Positions 7,877-16,619 of a stretch of DNA of 64,000 nt are shown piece after piece. The DNA is from Paenibacillus tritici (lineage in GTDB: Bacteria; Bacillota; Bacilli; Paenibacillales; Paenibacillaceae): contig NZ_JABMKX010000008.1 in NCBI RefSeq assembly GCF_013204885.1, forward strand, positions 62,001 through 126,000, written 5' to 3'. The position numbers were made by a program, and so were the translations under genes. Position 1 is the stretch's first letter; each line of letters begins with the position of its first letter. Below the pieces are notes generated by a model that worked only from the letters and a program-made list of their open reading frames with translations, made no database searches and was not told the DNA's origin.

Positions 7877-8020
7877 CTACATCGCCTGGAGCGCCTTCTC
7901 GCTGAAAAACCGGCGGATCTCCTCCGCCTGAATACCCGCCTGCTTGGCAGACATCAGCAAGTACACCCATTCTAAATCCAGATCAACTGCCTGCAGCTCG
8001 TCATTCCCCTGGTTGGACAT
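7877..8020 (-). CDS. sinI: SinI anti-repressor
   Basis: A 47-residue SinI homologue. The diagnostic segment is LDLEWVYLLMSAKQAGI followed by EEIRRFF, matching the SinR-binding helices of B. subtilis SinI (LDQEWVELMVEAKEANI, then EEIRKYL). It should form a SinI-SinR heterodimer that removes SinR from DNA. The start is ATG 8020 (11 bases from GGAGGAG) or the in-frame TTG at 8026 (5 bases). The frame stays open upstream to 8074, but that part lies inside the riboswitch aptamer and is not coding. It is convergent with sinR. Confidence 0.85.
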   Translation of the reverse strand: MSNQGNDELQAVDLDLEWVYLLMSAKQAGIQAEEIRRFFSEKALQAM

Positions 8021-8052
8021 ATCCAAGAAATCTCCTCCTAGAATTTTCGCGT

Positions 8053-8140
8053 CCCCAGGCAGTCCGGCCATCATAGTATTTCTACTTTAGATCCGAGACT
8101 TTGTGCCCCTGTCTTTCGGCAGGTTTACCCTTTACTGGAC
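8053..8140 (-). promoter_or_regulatory. Class I cyclic-di-GMP riboswitch (GEMM-I) in the sinI leader
   Basis: On the minus strand the leader carries the ordered GEMM-I signature: AAAGGGTAAACC, a short stem capped by the GAAA tetraloop (CTGCCGAAAGACAG), GGGCACAAAGTC, then CGGATCTAAAG, a variable hairpin loop, and ATGATGGCCGGACTGCC. These match the conserved core of cyclic-di-GMP-I aptamers (AGGGCAAACC, GAAA, GACGCAAAGCC, GGNCTAA, GNCAGCCGGNNGCC). A further hairpin, GATCCTTTC/GAAAGGGTC, precedes it (about 8140-8160). Only about 15 bases separate the aptamer from the sinI GGAGGAG site and no terminator intervenes, so control is probably translational. Possible alternative pairing: AAGTCTC (8095-8101) with GAGATTT (8028-8034), which would mask part of the ribosome binding site when the aptamer is unfolded, implying an ON switch. 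Confidence 0.85.
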
Positions 8141-8171
8141 CCTTTCCGTGAAAGGATCTGGCAAGAATCGT

Positions 8172-8185
8172 TGAAAGCGTTCTCC
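8172..8185. promoter_or_regulatory. cre-like CcpA site at the sinI transcription start
   Basis: TGAAAGCGTTCTCC matches the cre consensus TGWAANCGNTNWCA at all defined positions except the last. With the predicted minus-strand -10 at 8194-8199, the site spans about +2 to +15 of sinI, a roadblock position. Not tested. Confidence 0.45.
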
Positions 8186-8193
8186 GCAATAAC

Positions 8194-8199
8194 ATTATA
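8194..8199 (-). promoter_or_regulatory. Candidate sinI -10 element
   Basis: Consensus TATAAT on the minus strand, giving a predicted leader of about 167 bases that includes the whole riboswitch. The -35 at 17-bp spacing is poor (CACACT), suggesting dependence on an activator or a weak basal promoter. Confidence 0.45.
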
Positions 8200-8611
8200 C
8201 AAGATCTTGTGCGAATAGTGTGTCGTTTTCTGGAATTTTTTTATGTTAAATGGTGAGGAACCTTAGCTGAAATTGCCAGTGGCTTGTATAAATATTTCCA
8301 TTTCCAAGTTCAAACGATCCATATTAGGTTTAATATACTAGAGGCACTAGATCCGTTCCGTAATCATAATATAGAAATATAGAAACAATTACCCATTTCC
8401 AAAATATACAAACCTCTAAATTATGATTGTTCTGTATGAATACTGTAATGAATCATGCCGTTTTGCGAACGGATTGCACGAAAGTATGAATTGATTACCC
8501 CGCCGGAAAGTAGCACAATAAGATGAGAATGAAACCGCAAACATTTGCAGCTCCGCCAAGTGGCACACCTGTATGCCACGCGCTGAGTTTATCCGTTAGG
8601 AGGACCTATTC
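8200..8611. other. AT-rich intergenic region between sinI and odhA
   Basis: No gene is evident. It must hold the odhA promoter and the upstream part of the sinI promoter, but I cannot place a convincing -35/-10 pair for odhA. A short dyad (CCGTTTTGCGAACGG, 8459-8473) is the only visible structure. An open frame at 8523-8855 only overlaps the odhA start. Confidence 0.4.
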
Positions 8612-11479
8612 ATGGCAGTCAAAGAGCCCTATAACGCAACTGTATGGAACAAATATTACGGCCCCAATCTGGGCTACATCCAAGAGCAGTATGAGCAGTT
8701 TGTCAAGGACCCCTCTTCTGTTGAACAACATTACCGCGATCTCTTCACTGTATCCGGCCCCCCTCCTCTGGCTCCAGACGCCGAGAGGGTTCCAGGACCT
8801 GCAGTTTCAGCGGATGCCGACTGGCTCAAGAAGGCTGTCAAGGCCTCGAAGCTGATCGCTAATATTCGTATATATGGCCATATGGCCGCTAACATCGACC
8901 CGCTGGAGCGCAGCAGCAATCCGATGGCCAAATGGCTGGAGCTGGAGACTTATGAGCTCACCCGCGAGGATCTGAATGCCCTGCCCGCTTCGCTAATCTG
9001 GGATAATGCCCCTGCGGATGTGCATACCGCTATGGATGCTGTCCACAGAATGCGGCAGGCTTACACACAGACCATTGCCTATGAATTCGGGCATGTCCAC
9101 GATGAGAGCGAGCTGCGCTGGCTCAACAGCCAGGCGGAATCCATGACTTCCCCGGCCCCGCTCAACAATACGGAGCGTAAGGAGCTGCTGAAGCGCCTGG
9201 TTCAAGTAGAGCATTTCGAGACCTTCCTGCATAAGACTTTTGTCGGCCAGAAGCGGTTCAGTCTGGAGGGCAATGACGCCCTCGTGCCTATGCTGGACGA
9301 GATTGTGCGGGCAGCCGCGCATGACGGCGCGGAGCATATTCTGATGGGCATGGCGCACCGCGGAAGACTCAACGTGCTGGCCCATATTCTGGGCAAGCCT
9401 TATGATATTATTTTCTCGGAGTTCCATCATTCGCCGAACAAGGAGCTGTTCCCTTCCGAAGGCTCAATGGGTGTCACCTACGGCTGGAGCGGCGATGTGA
9501 AGTATCACCTCGGGGCTGACCGTGCTGTCCGCGAAGGCGAAACCGTACGCACCCGGATCACGCTCGCTAACAACCCGAGCCATCTCGAATTCGTCAATCC
9601 GGTAGTAGAAGGCTTCACTCGTGCCGCCCAGGAAGAACGGAATGCACCGGGCCTGCCGAAGCTGAATACGAGCAAGGCGATGGCTGTGCTGATGCACGGC
9701 GATGCTGCCTTCCCGGGTGAAGGTATCGTTGCAGAGACTCTTAATATCGGCAAATTGCAGGGTTATCAGAATGGCGGTACCGTGCATATTATCGTCAATA
9801 ACCGTATCGGCTTCACAACGGAGAGCGAGGATTCCCGTTCCACCCATTACGCCAGCGACCTGGCCAAAGGGTATGAGATTCCGATCGTGCATGTCAATGC
9901 CGATGATCCTGAAGCCTGCATTGCCGCCGTCCGTCTGGCCAGTGCTTACCGCCACCAGTTCAAGAAGGACTTCCTGATTGACCTGATCGGCTACCGCCGC
10001 CATGGACATAATGAAATGGATGATCCCGATACTACTCAGCCTATTGTCTATGGCAAGGTACGCAATCACCCTACTGTCTACCGGGTATATGCAGAACGCC
10101 TCCAGCGTGAGAAGGTGATCACCGAGGATGATGTGAAGAACATGATTACCGAGGCCGAGAGTGTATTGCAGCAGGCGTTCGATCAGATGAAGGAAGGCAA
10201 ACAGAAGAATGCGGAGTCCAAAACCGCTGTCGCTCTGGAGCCCGATCAGCCTACTCAGCGTCCGACAGCCTACTCTCTGGCCGGTCTGCAGGAGATTAAC
10301 CGCGAGCTGCTGCGTGTACCGGATGGCTTCACGGTCTATCCGAAGCTGGACCGGATTCTGAAGCGCCGCAAGGATGCGCTGAATGACGGGGAGCGGGTCG
10401 ACTGGGCTCTGGCTGAGACCCTTGCCTTCGCTACCATTCTCAAGGACGGCACTCCTATCCGCCTCAGCGGTCAGGATTCCCAGCGAGGCACCTTCGCCCA
10501 CCGCCATCTGGTCCTGCATGACAGCGAGAGCGGCGGACTGTATTCCCCGCTGCATCAGCTGAGTGATTCCCGGGCTTCCTTCGGGGTCTATAACAGCCCG
10601 CTGTCAGAGGCTTCTGTCCTTGGCTTTGAGTATGGGTATAATGTATTTGCCCCGGAGACCTTCGTCATCTGGGAAGCCCAATATGGCGATTTCGCCAACG
10701 CCGCCCAGGTCATTATTGACCAGTTCATTTCCGCCGGCCGTGCCAAATGGACCCAGCGCAGCAACCTGACCATCATGCTGCCCCATGGCTATGAAGGCCA
10801 GGGGCCGGAGCACTCCAGCGGCAGGCTGGAACGCTTCCTCCAGCTCTCCGCCGAGGAGAACTGGACTGTAGCCAATCTGACCTGTGCTGCGCAGTATTTC
10901 CATCTGCTCCGCCGTCAGGCCGCGCTCTGCGGGCAGGCAGATGCCCGGCCGCTGGTCATCATGGCTCCGAAGAGCCTGATCCGCAACCCGCGCAGCACTT
11001 CAGCGGGAGTTGACCTTGCTTCGGGCGCCTTCCAGCCGGTTCTTCCCGAACCGCTGCTGGGCAGCAATCCGGAAAAGGTGAAGCGACTGGTGGTGTGCAG
11101 CGGGAAGGTTGCCATCGACCTCCAGACCGAGCTTGAAGCTGGACGCGGACAGGATTTCTCCTGGCTGCACATCCTCCGCCTGGAGCAGCTCTATCCGTTC
11201 CCGGAACGCGAGCTTGGCGCACATCTCAGCACCTTCAGCTCTCTGGAGGAGATCGTCTGGGTGCAGGAGGAACCGAAGAATATGGGCGGCTGGACGTATG
11301 CCGACGCCCGGCTGCGGGCTATTGCCCCGCAGAAGGTGACTGTCCAGTATATCGGCCGCCCGGACCGTTCCAGCCCGGCCAGCGGTTATGCAGATGTCCA
11401 CAGCTTCGAGCAGCGGCGCATTGTCAGAGAAGCCCTGAAACTGAATACTCAAGTGCAAGCACCTGTACCGTCTTCCTGA
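8612..11479 (+). CDS. odhA: 2-oxoglutarate dehydrogenase E1 component
   Basis: Thiamine-diphosphate-dependent E1 subunit that decarboxylates 2-oxoglutarate and transfers the succinyl group to the E2 lipoyl arm (TCA cycle). At 955 residues it is the usual Bacillales length. Visible are the N-terminal E2-docking start (WNKYYGPNLGYI), MGMAHRGRLNVLAHI near 245, the ThDP/Mg segment HGDAAFPGEG near 360, RRHGHNEMDDP near 460, and the C-terminal transketolase-like part with GQDSQRGTFAHRH and LPHGYEGQGPEHSS. TTAGGAGGACC precedes the ATG. odhB follows after 57 bases. Confidence 0.98.
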   Translation: MAVKEPYNATVWNKYYGPNLGYIQEQYEQFVKDPSSVEQHYRDLFTVSGPPPLAPDAERVPGPAVSADADWLKKAVKASKLIANIRIYGHMAANIDPLERSSNPMAKWLELETYELTREDLNALPASLIWDNAPADVHTAMDAVHRMRQAYTQTIAYEFGHVHDESELRWLNSQAESMTSPAPLNNTERKELLKRLVQVEHFETFLHKTFVGQKRFSLEGNDALVPMLDEIVRAAAHDGAEHILMGMAHRGRLNVLAHILGKPYDIIFSEFHHSPNKELFPSEGSMGVTYGWSGDVKYHLGADRAVREGETVRTRITLANNPSHLEFVNPVVEGFTRAAQEERNAPGLPKLNTSKAMAVLMHGDAAFPGEGIVAETLNIGKLQGYQNGGTVHIIVNNRIGFTTESEDSRSTHYASDLAKGYEIPIVHVNADDPEACIAAVRLASAYRHQFKKDFLIDLIGYRRHGHNEMDDPDTTQPIVYGKVRNHPTVYRVYAERLQREKVITEDDVKNMITEAESVLQQAFDQMKEGKQKNAESKTAVALEPDQPTQRPTAYSLAGLQEINRELLRVPDGFTVYPKLDRILKRRKDALNDGERVDWALAETLAFATILKDGTPIRLSGQDSQRGTFAHRHLVLHDSESGGLYSPLHQLSDSRASFGVYNSPLSEASVLGFEYGYNVFAPETFVIWEAQYGDFANAAQVIIDQFISAGRAKWTQRSNLTIMLPHGYEGQGPEHSSGRLERFLQLSAEENWTVANLTCAAQYFHLLRRQAALCGQADARPLVIMAPKSLIRNPRSTSAGVDLASGAFQPVLPEPLLGSNPEKVKRLVVCSGKVAIDLQTELEAGRGQDFSWLHILRLEQLYPFPERELGAHLSTFSSLEEIVWVQEEPKNMGGWTYADARLRAIAPQKVTVQYIGRPDRSSPASGYADVHSFEQRRIVREALKLNTQVQAPVPSS

Positions 11480-11536
11480 ACGCAGCAGGCGGTCATACGA
11501 TAACGCAATCCACTATATTTGGGGAGGTAACGGCCT

Positions 11537-12853
11537 GTGTCCGAGATAAAAGTACCTGATTTGGGCGAATCGATTTCCGAAGGAACGATCTACAAATGGC
11601 TGGTTAAAGAGGGCGACACTGTCGGCCAGGGGGATGTGCTTGCAGAGCTTGAGACTGACAAGGTCAATCTTGAGATCAGTGCGGAGGAGGACGGAGTCAT
11701 CTCCTCCATCCTGCGCCAGGCGGGCGAGAACGTTGCCGTTGGCGAAGCCATCGGCATTATCGGCGCCGGCAGCGGCGCGGGTGCTGCCAGCGGCAGCAAG
11801 CCGGCAGCTGCCGCCTCACCGCAGAGCGGCAGCGTGCCTGCTGCTGCCGCAGGTGCCGCAGCGGCTGAACCCGCCGCTGCTGTAACGGCTCCGGCCGCCG
11901 CCGAAGGTGCGGCGGCTGGCACTGCGGCCCTGGCTTCGCCGGGGGCGCGCAAGCTGGCACGGGAGCGGGGCATCGACCTCGGCGAGGTCAGTGCCCGCGA
12001 CCCTATCGGCCGGATTGGCCAGGCCGATGTGAATGGCCATGGCGCAGCCGTGCCGCAGGCCGCTGCGCAGGCAGCTCCGGCGGCGGCCGCACGGCCGGAG
12101 CCGGCGAAGCCGCCCGTGCCGGCGGGCAAGGCGCCGCACGCCGAGGACGGCAAAGCGACCGAGCGCAAGCGCATGTCGCGCAGACGGCTGACGATTGCCA
12201 GCCGCCTGGTCGAAGCGCAGCAGACGGCAGCGATGCTGACCACCTTCAACGAGGTGGACATGACTGCAATTCTCGACATCCGCAAACGCCGCAAGGATGC
12301 CTTCAAGGAGAAGCATGAGGTCGGACTAGGCTTCATGTCCTTCTTCACCAAGGCCGTCATCGGCGCGCTCAAGGCGTACCCGATGCTGAATGCCGAGATC
12401 GACGGAGAGGATCTCCTGCTGAAGAAATATTACGATATCGGCATTGCCGTAGCCGCCAAGGAAGGCCTTGTGGTCCCCGTCGTCCGCGATGCCGACCGGT
12501 TAAGCTTCCCCGAGATCGAGCGGCGGATTGGCGAACTCGCCTCCAAGGCGCGGGCTAACACCCTGAGCCTGCCGGAGCTCCAGGGCGGAACCTTCACAAT
12601 CACGAACGGCGGAGTCTTCGGCTCCCTGTTGTCCACACCAATCCTCAATACTCCGCAGGTCGGTATTCTCGGCATGCATAAGATCCAGCTGCGTCCGATC
12701 GCACTGGATGAGGAGCGGACGGCTAACCGTCCGATGATGTACATCGCCTTATCTTACGATCACCGGATCGTAGACGGCTCAGAGGCAGTAAGCTTCCTGG
12801 TCAAAGTCAAAGAACTGCTGGAAGACCCTGAATCCCTGCTGCTGGAGGGCTAA
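11537..12853 (+). CDS. odhB: 2-oxoglutarate dehydrogenase E2 (dihydrolipoyl succinyltransferase)
   Basis: Core acyltransferase of the 2-oxoglutarate dehydrogenase complex, 438 residues. Domains in order: a lipoyl domain (residues 1-77, lipoyl lysine K42 in ETDKVNLE), a long Ala/Pro-rich linker, a small E1/E3-binding domain (about 135-170), a second Ala-rich linker, and the catalytic domain (about 210-435) ending with the active-site YDHRIVDG. The start is GTG 11537, after GGGGAGG. E3 is not encoded nearby and is presumably shared with another complex. The linkers are unusually GC-rich compared with the neighbours. Confidence 0.97.
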   Translation: MSEIKVPDLGESISEGTIYKWLVKEGDTVGQGDVLAELETDKVNLEISAEEDGVISSILRQAGENVAVGEAIGIIGAGSGAGAASGSKPAAAASPQSGSVPAAAAGAAAAEPAAAVTAPAAAEGAAAGTAALASPGARKLARERGIDLGEVSARDPIGRIGQADVNGHGAAVPQAAAQAAPAAAARPEPAKPPVPAGKAPHAEDGKATERKRMSRRRLTIASRLVEAQQTAAMLTTFNEVDMTAILDIRKRRKDAFKEKHEVGLGFMSFFTKAVIGALKAYPMLNAEIDGEDLLLKKYYDIGIAVAAKEGLVVPVVRDADRLSFPEIERRIGELASKARANTLSLPELQGGTFTITNGGVFGSLLSTPILNTPQVGILGMHKIQLRPIALDEERTANRPMMYIALSYDHRIVDGSEAVSFLVKVKELLEDPESLLLEG

Positions 12854-12894
12854 GGCTGCGGCCTCGTCGCTTCTCAAATCACACTTTTACAATT

Positions 12895-12946
12895 AAAAGG
12901 CATCCGATCGAGCGTACAGGCTACGCTCTCCGGATGCCTTTTGTTT
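12895..12946 (+). terminator. Terminator after odhAB
   Basis: Strong stem: AAAAGGCATCCG on the left pairs with CGGATGCCTTTT on the right, with a second inner stem GAGCGTA/TACGCTC (one offset) and a following TTGTTTTGT tract. Confidence 0.85.
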
Positions 12947-12968
12947 TGTATAACTAAACTAACTTCGG

Positions 12969-13017
12969 TCTTCAGTCCTCAGTCTTCAGTCTTCAGTCTT
13001 CAGTCTTCAGTCCTCAG
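12969..13017. repeat. Seven tandem copies of a heptamer
   Basis: TCTTCAG, TCCTCAG, four copies of TCTTCAG, then TCCTCAG: seven contiguous 7-bp units in non-coding DNA after the odhB terminator. Slippage-prone simple repeat. Confidence 0.9.
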
Positions 13018-13062
13018 TCTAAAACAAACATTCCCCCACTTCTCACTCGCACCATGTAATTC

Positions 13063-13277
13063 TTGCAGAGAATACAACATCCGCCTCATCCAAATAGCCC
13101 AAACCCGAAATTGTTGTATAAAAAGCAGCATCTCCCTTACTCCCAAGCAGCTTGGCACAGAAATTCCTGCATTCCATGCAGCATTCCTCCCAAACATTCA
13201 GGTATACAGGGACCGAAGCTGCAAAATGTACAACATTTCTGCCTGTACAGACCGGCACCCGAATGAATGCCCTCTCT
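13063..13277. repeat. Dispersed intergenic repeat, copy 1
   Basis: This roughly 210-bp segment is clearly related to 49984-50192. Shared blocks in the same order include AATACAACATNCCG, AAATTGTTG.ATAAAA..CAGC, AAATTCCTGCATTC..TGCA, GAAGCTGCA and AAATGCCTC (or GAATGCCCTC). Both copies lie between genes. Short open frames within it have no ribosome binding site and its frames are not conserved end to end, so I regard it as a non-coding repeat rather than a gene. Confidence 0.7.
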
Positions 13278-14259
13278 ATAATCCGCCCCGGATTAATTCA
13301 CCTACCAGGTCCAGCAGCTGCTCCTTGGTCAATTCCCGGTCCCCATAGGTAGTCGCTGTGTAATAGGTATCCTGCTGCTCGTTGTACCAGTTCAGATAAT
13401 GGTAGCTGAACCCGGGCTGCACCTCCGGTCTGCTTACCAGATTGTGGACCATCTCACGGCCCTCTACCGTCAGCTTCTCTGCGGTTGCCCCCGGCGGCTG
13501 CATAACCTGCATAGGGCCTCCATGCATTAAGGTGGCACTTAATTCAATAACCGCCCCCTGCCTGGTATATTTAGCGCCAACGGACGATACCTCGGTCCAC
13601 GGGATGGCCTTCATGAACAGATTCCGGCCGGTGTTCTGCCTCGCCTCGGCAGTCAACTCGTCAAGAGTCTGACCGTATAGCGGGTTGGTATCATACTCCT
13701 TGTCCGAGGGTGAACCGGGAACGATCGTGCCGGACTTGAAGACATATCCCCCTGCTTCCTTGGGCAGTACAGGCGTCTTCCGTTTGTTCATCTCTCCAAG
13801 AAAAGCCGAATAATCAGTCAGACGCAGCTCCTTCCCCGCGTACTGAAGTGCAGACTTCGCGCCTTCCGGGAGTTTCTCTCCTCTGACGAAATAAGCAATA
13901 AGCTCCCCCGGCTTGGCCGAATCCATCAGCTTCGAGGCATATTGGGAATAAGGCGCCGATTCTCCCGGATTAGGATTCTCCGCAACATGCTGCACCTTCA
14001 CTTCACCCGCGTGATTTCGGATCTGAATATACTCCGTGGCGGCGTAAGCTGTCACGGCAACCAGCAGCAGCATGACCAGCACCCCGGAGAACGCTGCCGT
14101 TCTGCCCGCAAGCCTGATCCCGCGCGGACTGCGCTGCTGTCCCGAATCTCTGACCCGGGCCATCACCCTGTCCGTCACCTCGATTAGAGGGAACTGCTCC
14201 CCGCCGACAGCTGCGGCTTTTATATCTTGGTACTCATCACTGATTCCTGTCCGGTCCAT
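13276..14259 (-). CDS. Putative anti-sigma factor (ECF partner)
   Basis: A 327-residue single-pass membrane protein. The N-terminal ~50 residues are cytoplasmic and would hold the sigma factor. A transmembrane helix spans about residues 53-73 (GVLVMLLLVAVTAYAA). The remaining ~250 residues are extracytoplasmic, with no catalytic motif I recognise; the end (YHYLNWYNEQQDTYYTATTYG) resembles sensor domains of the DUF4367/DUF4179 type. The ATG lies 40 bases inside the end of the upstream sigma gene with its own GGAGGAGGGG site, so translation is coupled. Paired location with an ECF sigma factor is the main argument for its role. Confidence 0.75.
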   Translation of the reverse strand: MDRTGISDEYQDIKAAAVGGEQFPLIEVTDRVMARVRDSGQQRSPRGIRLAGRTAAFSGVLVMLLLVAVTAYAATEYIQIRNHAGEVKVQHVAENPNPGESAPYSQYASKLMDSAKPGELIAYFVRGEKLPEGAKSALQYAGKELRLTDYSAFLGEMNKRKTPVLPKEAGGYVFKSGTIVPGSPSDKEYDTNPLYGQTLDELTAEARQNTGRNLFMKAIPWTEVSSVGAKYTRQGAVIELSATLMHGGPMQVMQPPGATAEKLTVEGREMVHNLVSRPEVQPGFSYHYLNWYNEQQDTYYTATTYGDRELTKEQLLDLVGELIRGGL

Positions 14260-14807
14260 GATATCCCCTCCTCCGCCTGCATGATTTCCCGCACTTTACG
14301 TTTGATCCGCTCCATCCTTTTGTGCAGCGCATTGGAACTGATGTTCAGAATAGCGCTGATCTCGGGAAAACTCTGCTCTTCGAACACCCGCAGAACCAGC
14401 AGATTCCGCTCCTCCAGTGACAGCCGTCCAAGCGCCGCTTCCAGTGCCGGGCTGTATAGCCGCTCTACCAGCTCTTCCTCAGGGCCGGCTACCGCCGTGT
14501 CGGGGCGGAACAACCGCAGGAAATACCCTTGTCTTCTCTGCTGACGCAGCAGATTCAGGCAATGATTGCCGGCAATCCGGTACAGCCAGGCTGAGAAGCT
14601 GACGGTGGGCTTGTACCTCCCAATGGATTGATAGGCCTTGACCAGTACATCCTGCACCGCATCCTCGGCATCCTGCTTGTTCCCCAGCATCCGGCAGCAG
14701 TACCGGTAGATCGGCTGTTGATACACATCCACAATCCGGGAGTAACATTCCCTCTCCCCTTGCTGCACTCTGATGATAATCGCCTCTACCTGCTGCCCAT
14801 CCGGCAT
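14220..14807 (-). CDS. ECF-type RNA polymerase sigma factor
   Basis: A 195-residue sigma-70 family protein with only regions 2 and 4. Region 2 includes YRYCCRMLGNKQDAEDAVQDVLVKAY and SFSAWLYRIAGNHCLNLLR; region 4 includes LSLEERNLLVLRVFEEQSFPEIS and the HTH AILNISSNALHKRMERIKRK. The start is uncertain: ATG 14807 begins the conserved MPDGQQVE, with a weak AGGGA before it, while a strong AAGGAGGTGA lies about 20 bases further upstream. It overlaps the downstream anti-sigma gene. Regulon unknown. Confidence 0.88.
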   Translation of the reverse strand: MPDGQQVEAIIIRVQQGERECYSRIVDVYQQPIYRYCCRMLGNKQDAEDAVQDVLVKAYQSIGRYKPTVSFSAWLYRIAGNHCLNLLRQQRRQGYFLRLFRPDTAVAGPEEELVERLYSPALEAALGRLSLEERNLLVLRVFEEQSFPEISAILNISSNALHKRMERIKRKVREIMQAEEGISWTGQESVMSTKI

Positions 14808-15033
14808 ATGTCCCTGTGACGTTGCCCTCACCTCCTTACTCGTAATACTTCTATAACACCTGACTCCCGCAAAAAGTGCCTGCGGCACGTTTGAATTAAA
14901 AAAATTCTATAATTTCATGCCAGCGTGATCCCAAACGTTACACTGGCGCTTCTAATCAGCCATTTATGCGGCATTGATCCCCGCGAAGTGAACGTATGGA
15001 AATTCCCCCGCACCATATACTAATATTTTTCGC

Positions 15034-15082
15034 AAAAAAACCAGCCGATAAGAAGGTACACCTCTTATCGGCTGGTTTTGGG
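15034..15082 (-). terminator. Terminator after the beta-glucoside operon
   Basis: CCAGCCGATAAGA / TCTTATCGGCTGG, a perfect 13-bp stem with a 9-base loop, followed on the minus strand by a run of T. It lies about 20 bases after the 6-phospho-beta-glucosidase stop. Confidence 0.9.
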
Positions 15083-15103
15083 AAATTTATTTACGGCTAT
15101 GAT

Positions 15104-16576
<1,473 letters not shown>

Positions 16577-16619
16577 TCATCTAACTCCTTCCAGAATGAT
16601 ATTTTTTTAGGATTGCTGA

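Noticed and set aside
8021..8074. Longer sinI start
   Set aside because: The upstream part is the riboswitch core; the ATG there is the conserved ATGATGGCCGG of the aptamer.
9464..10555. 363-residue minus-strand frame inside odhA
   Set aside because: Antisense shadow of a highly conserved, correctly initiated odhA; no ribosome binding site and no recognisable protein.
11590..12372. 260-residue minus-strand frame opposite odhB
   Set aside because: Ala/Ser-rich shadow of the GC-rich linkers of the E2 gene.
13000..13352. Several short frames (65-76 residues) in the dispersed repeat
   Set aside because: No ribosome binding sites, and the homologous copy at 49.98 kb breaks the frames.
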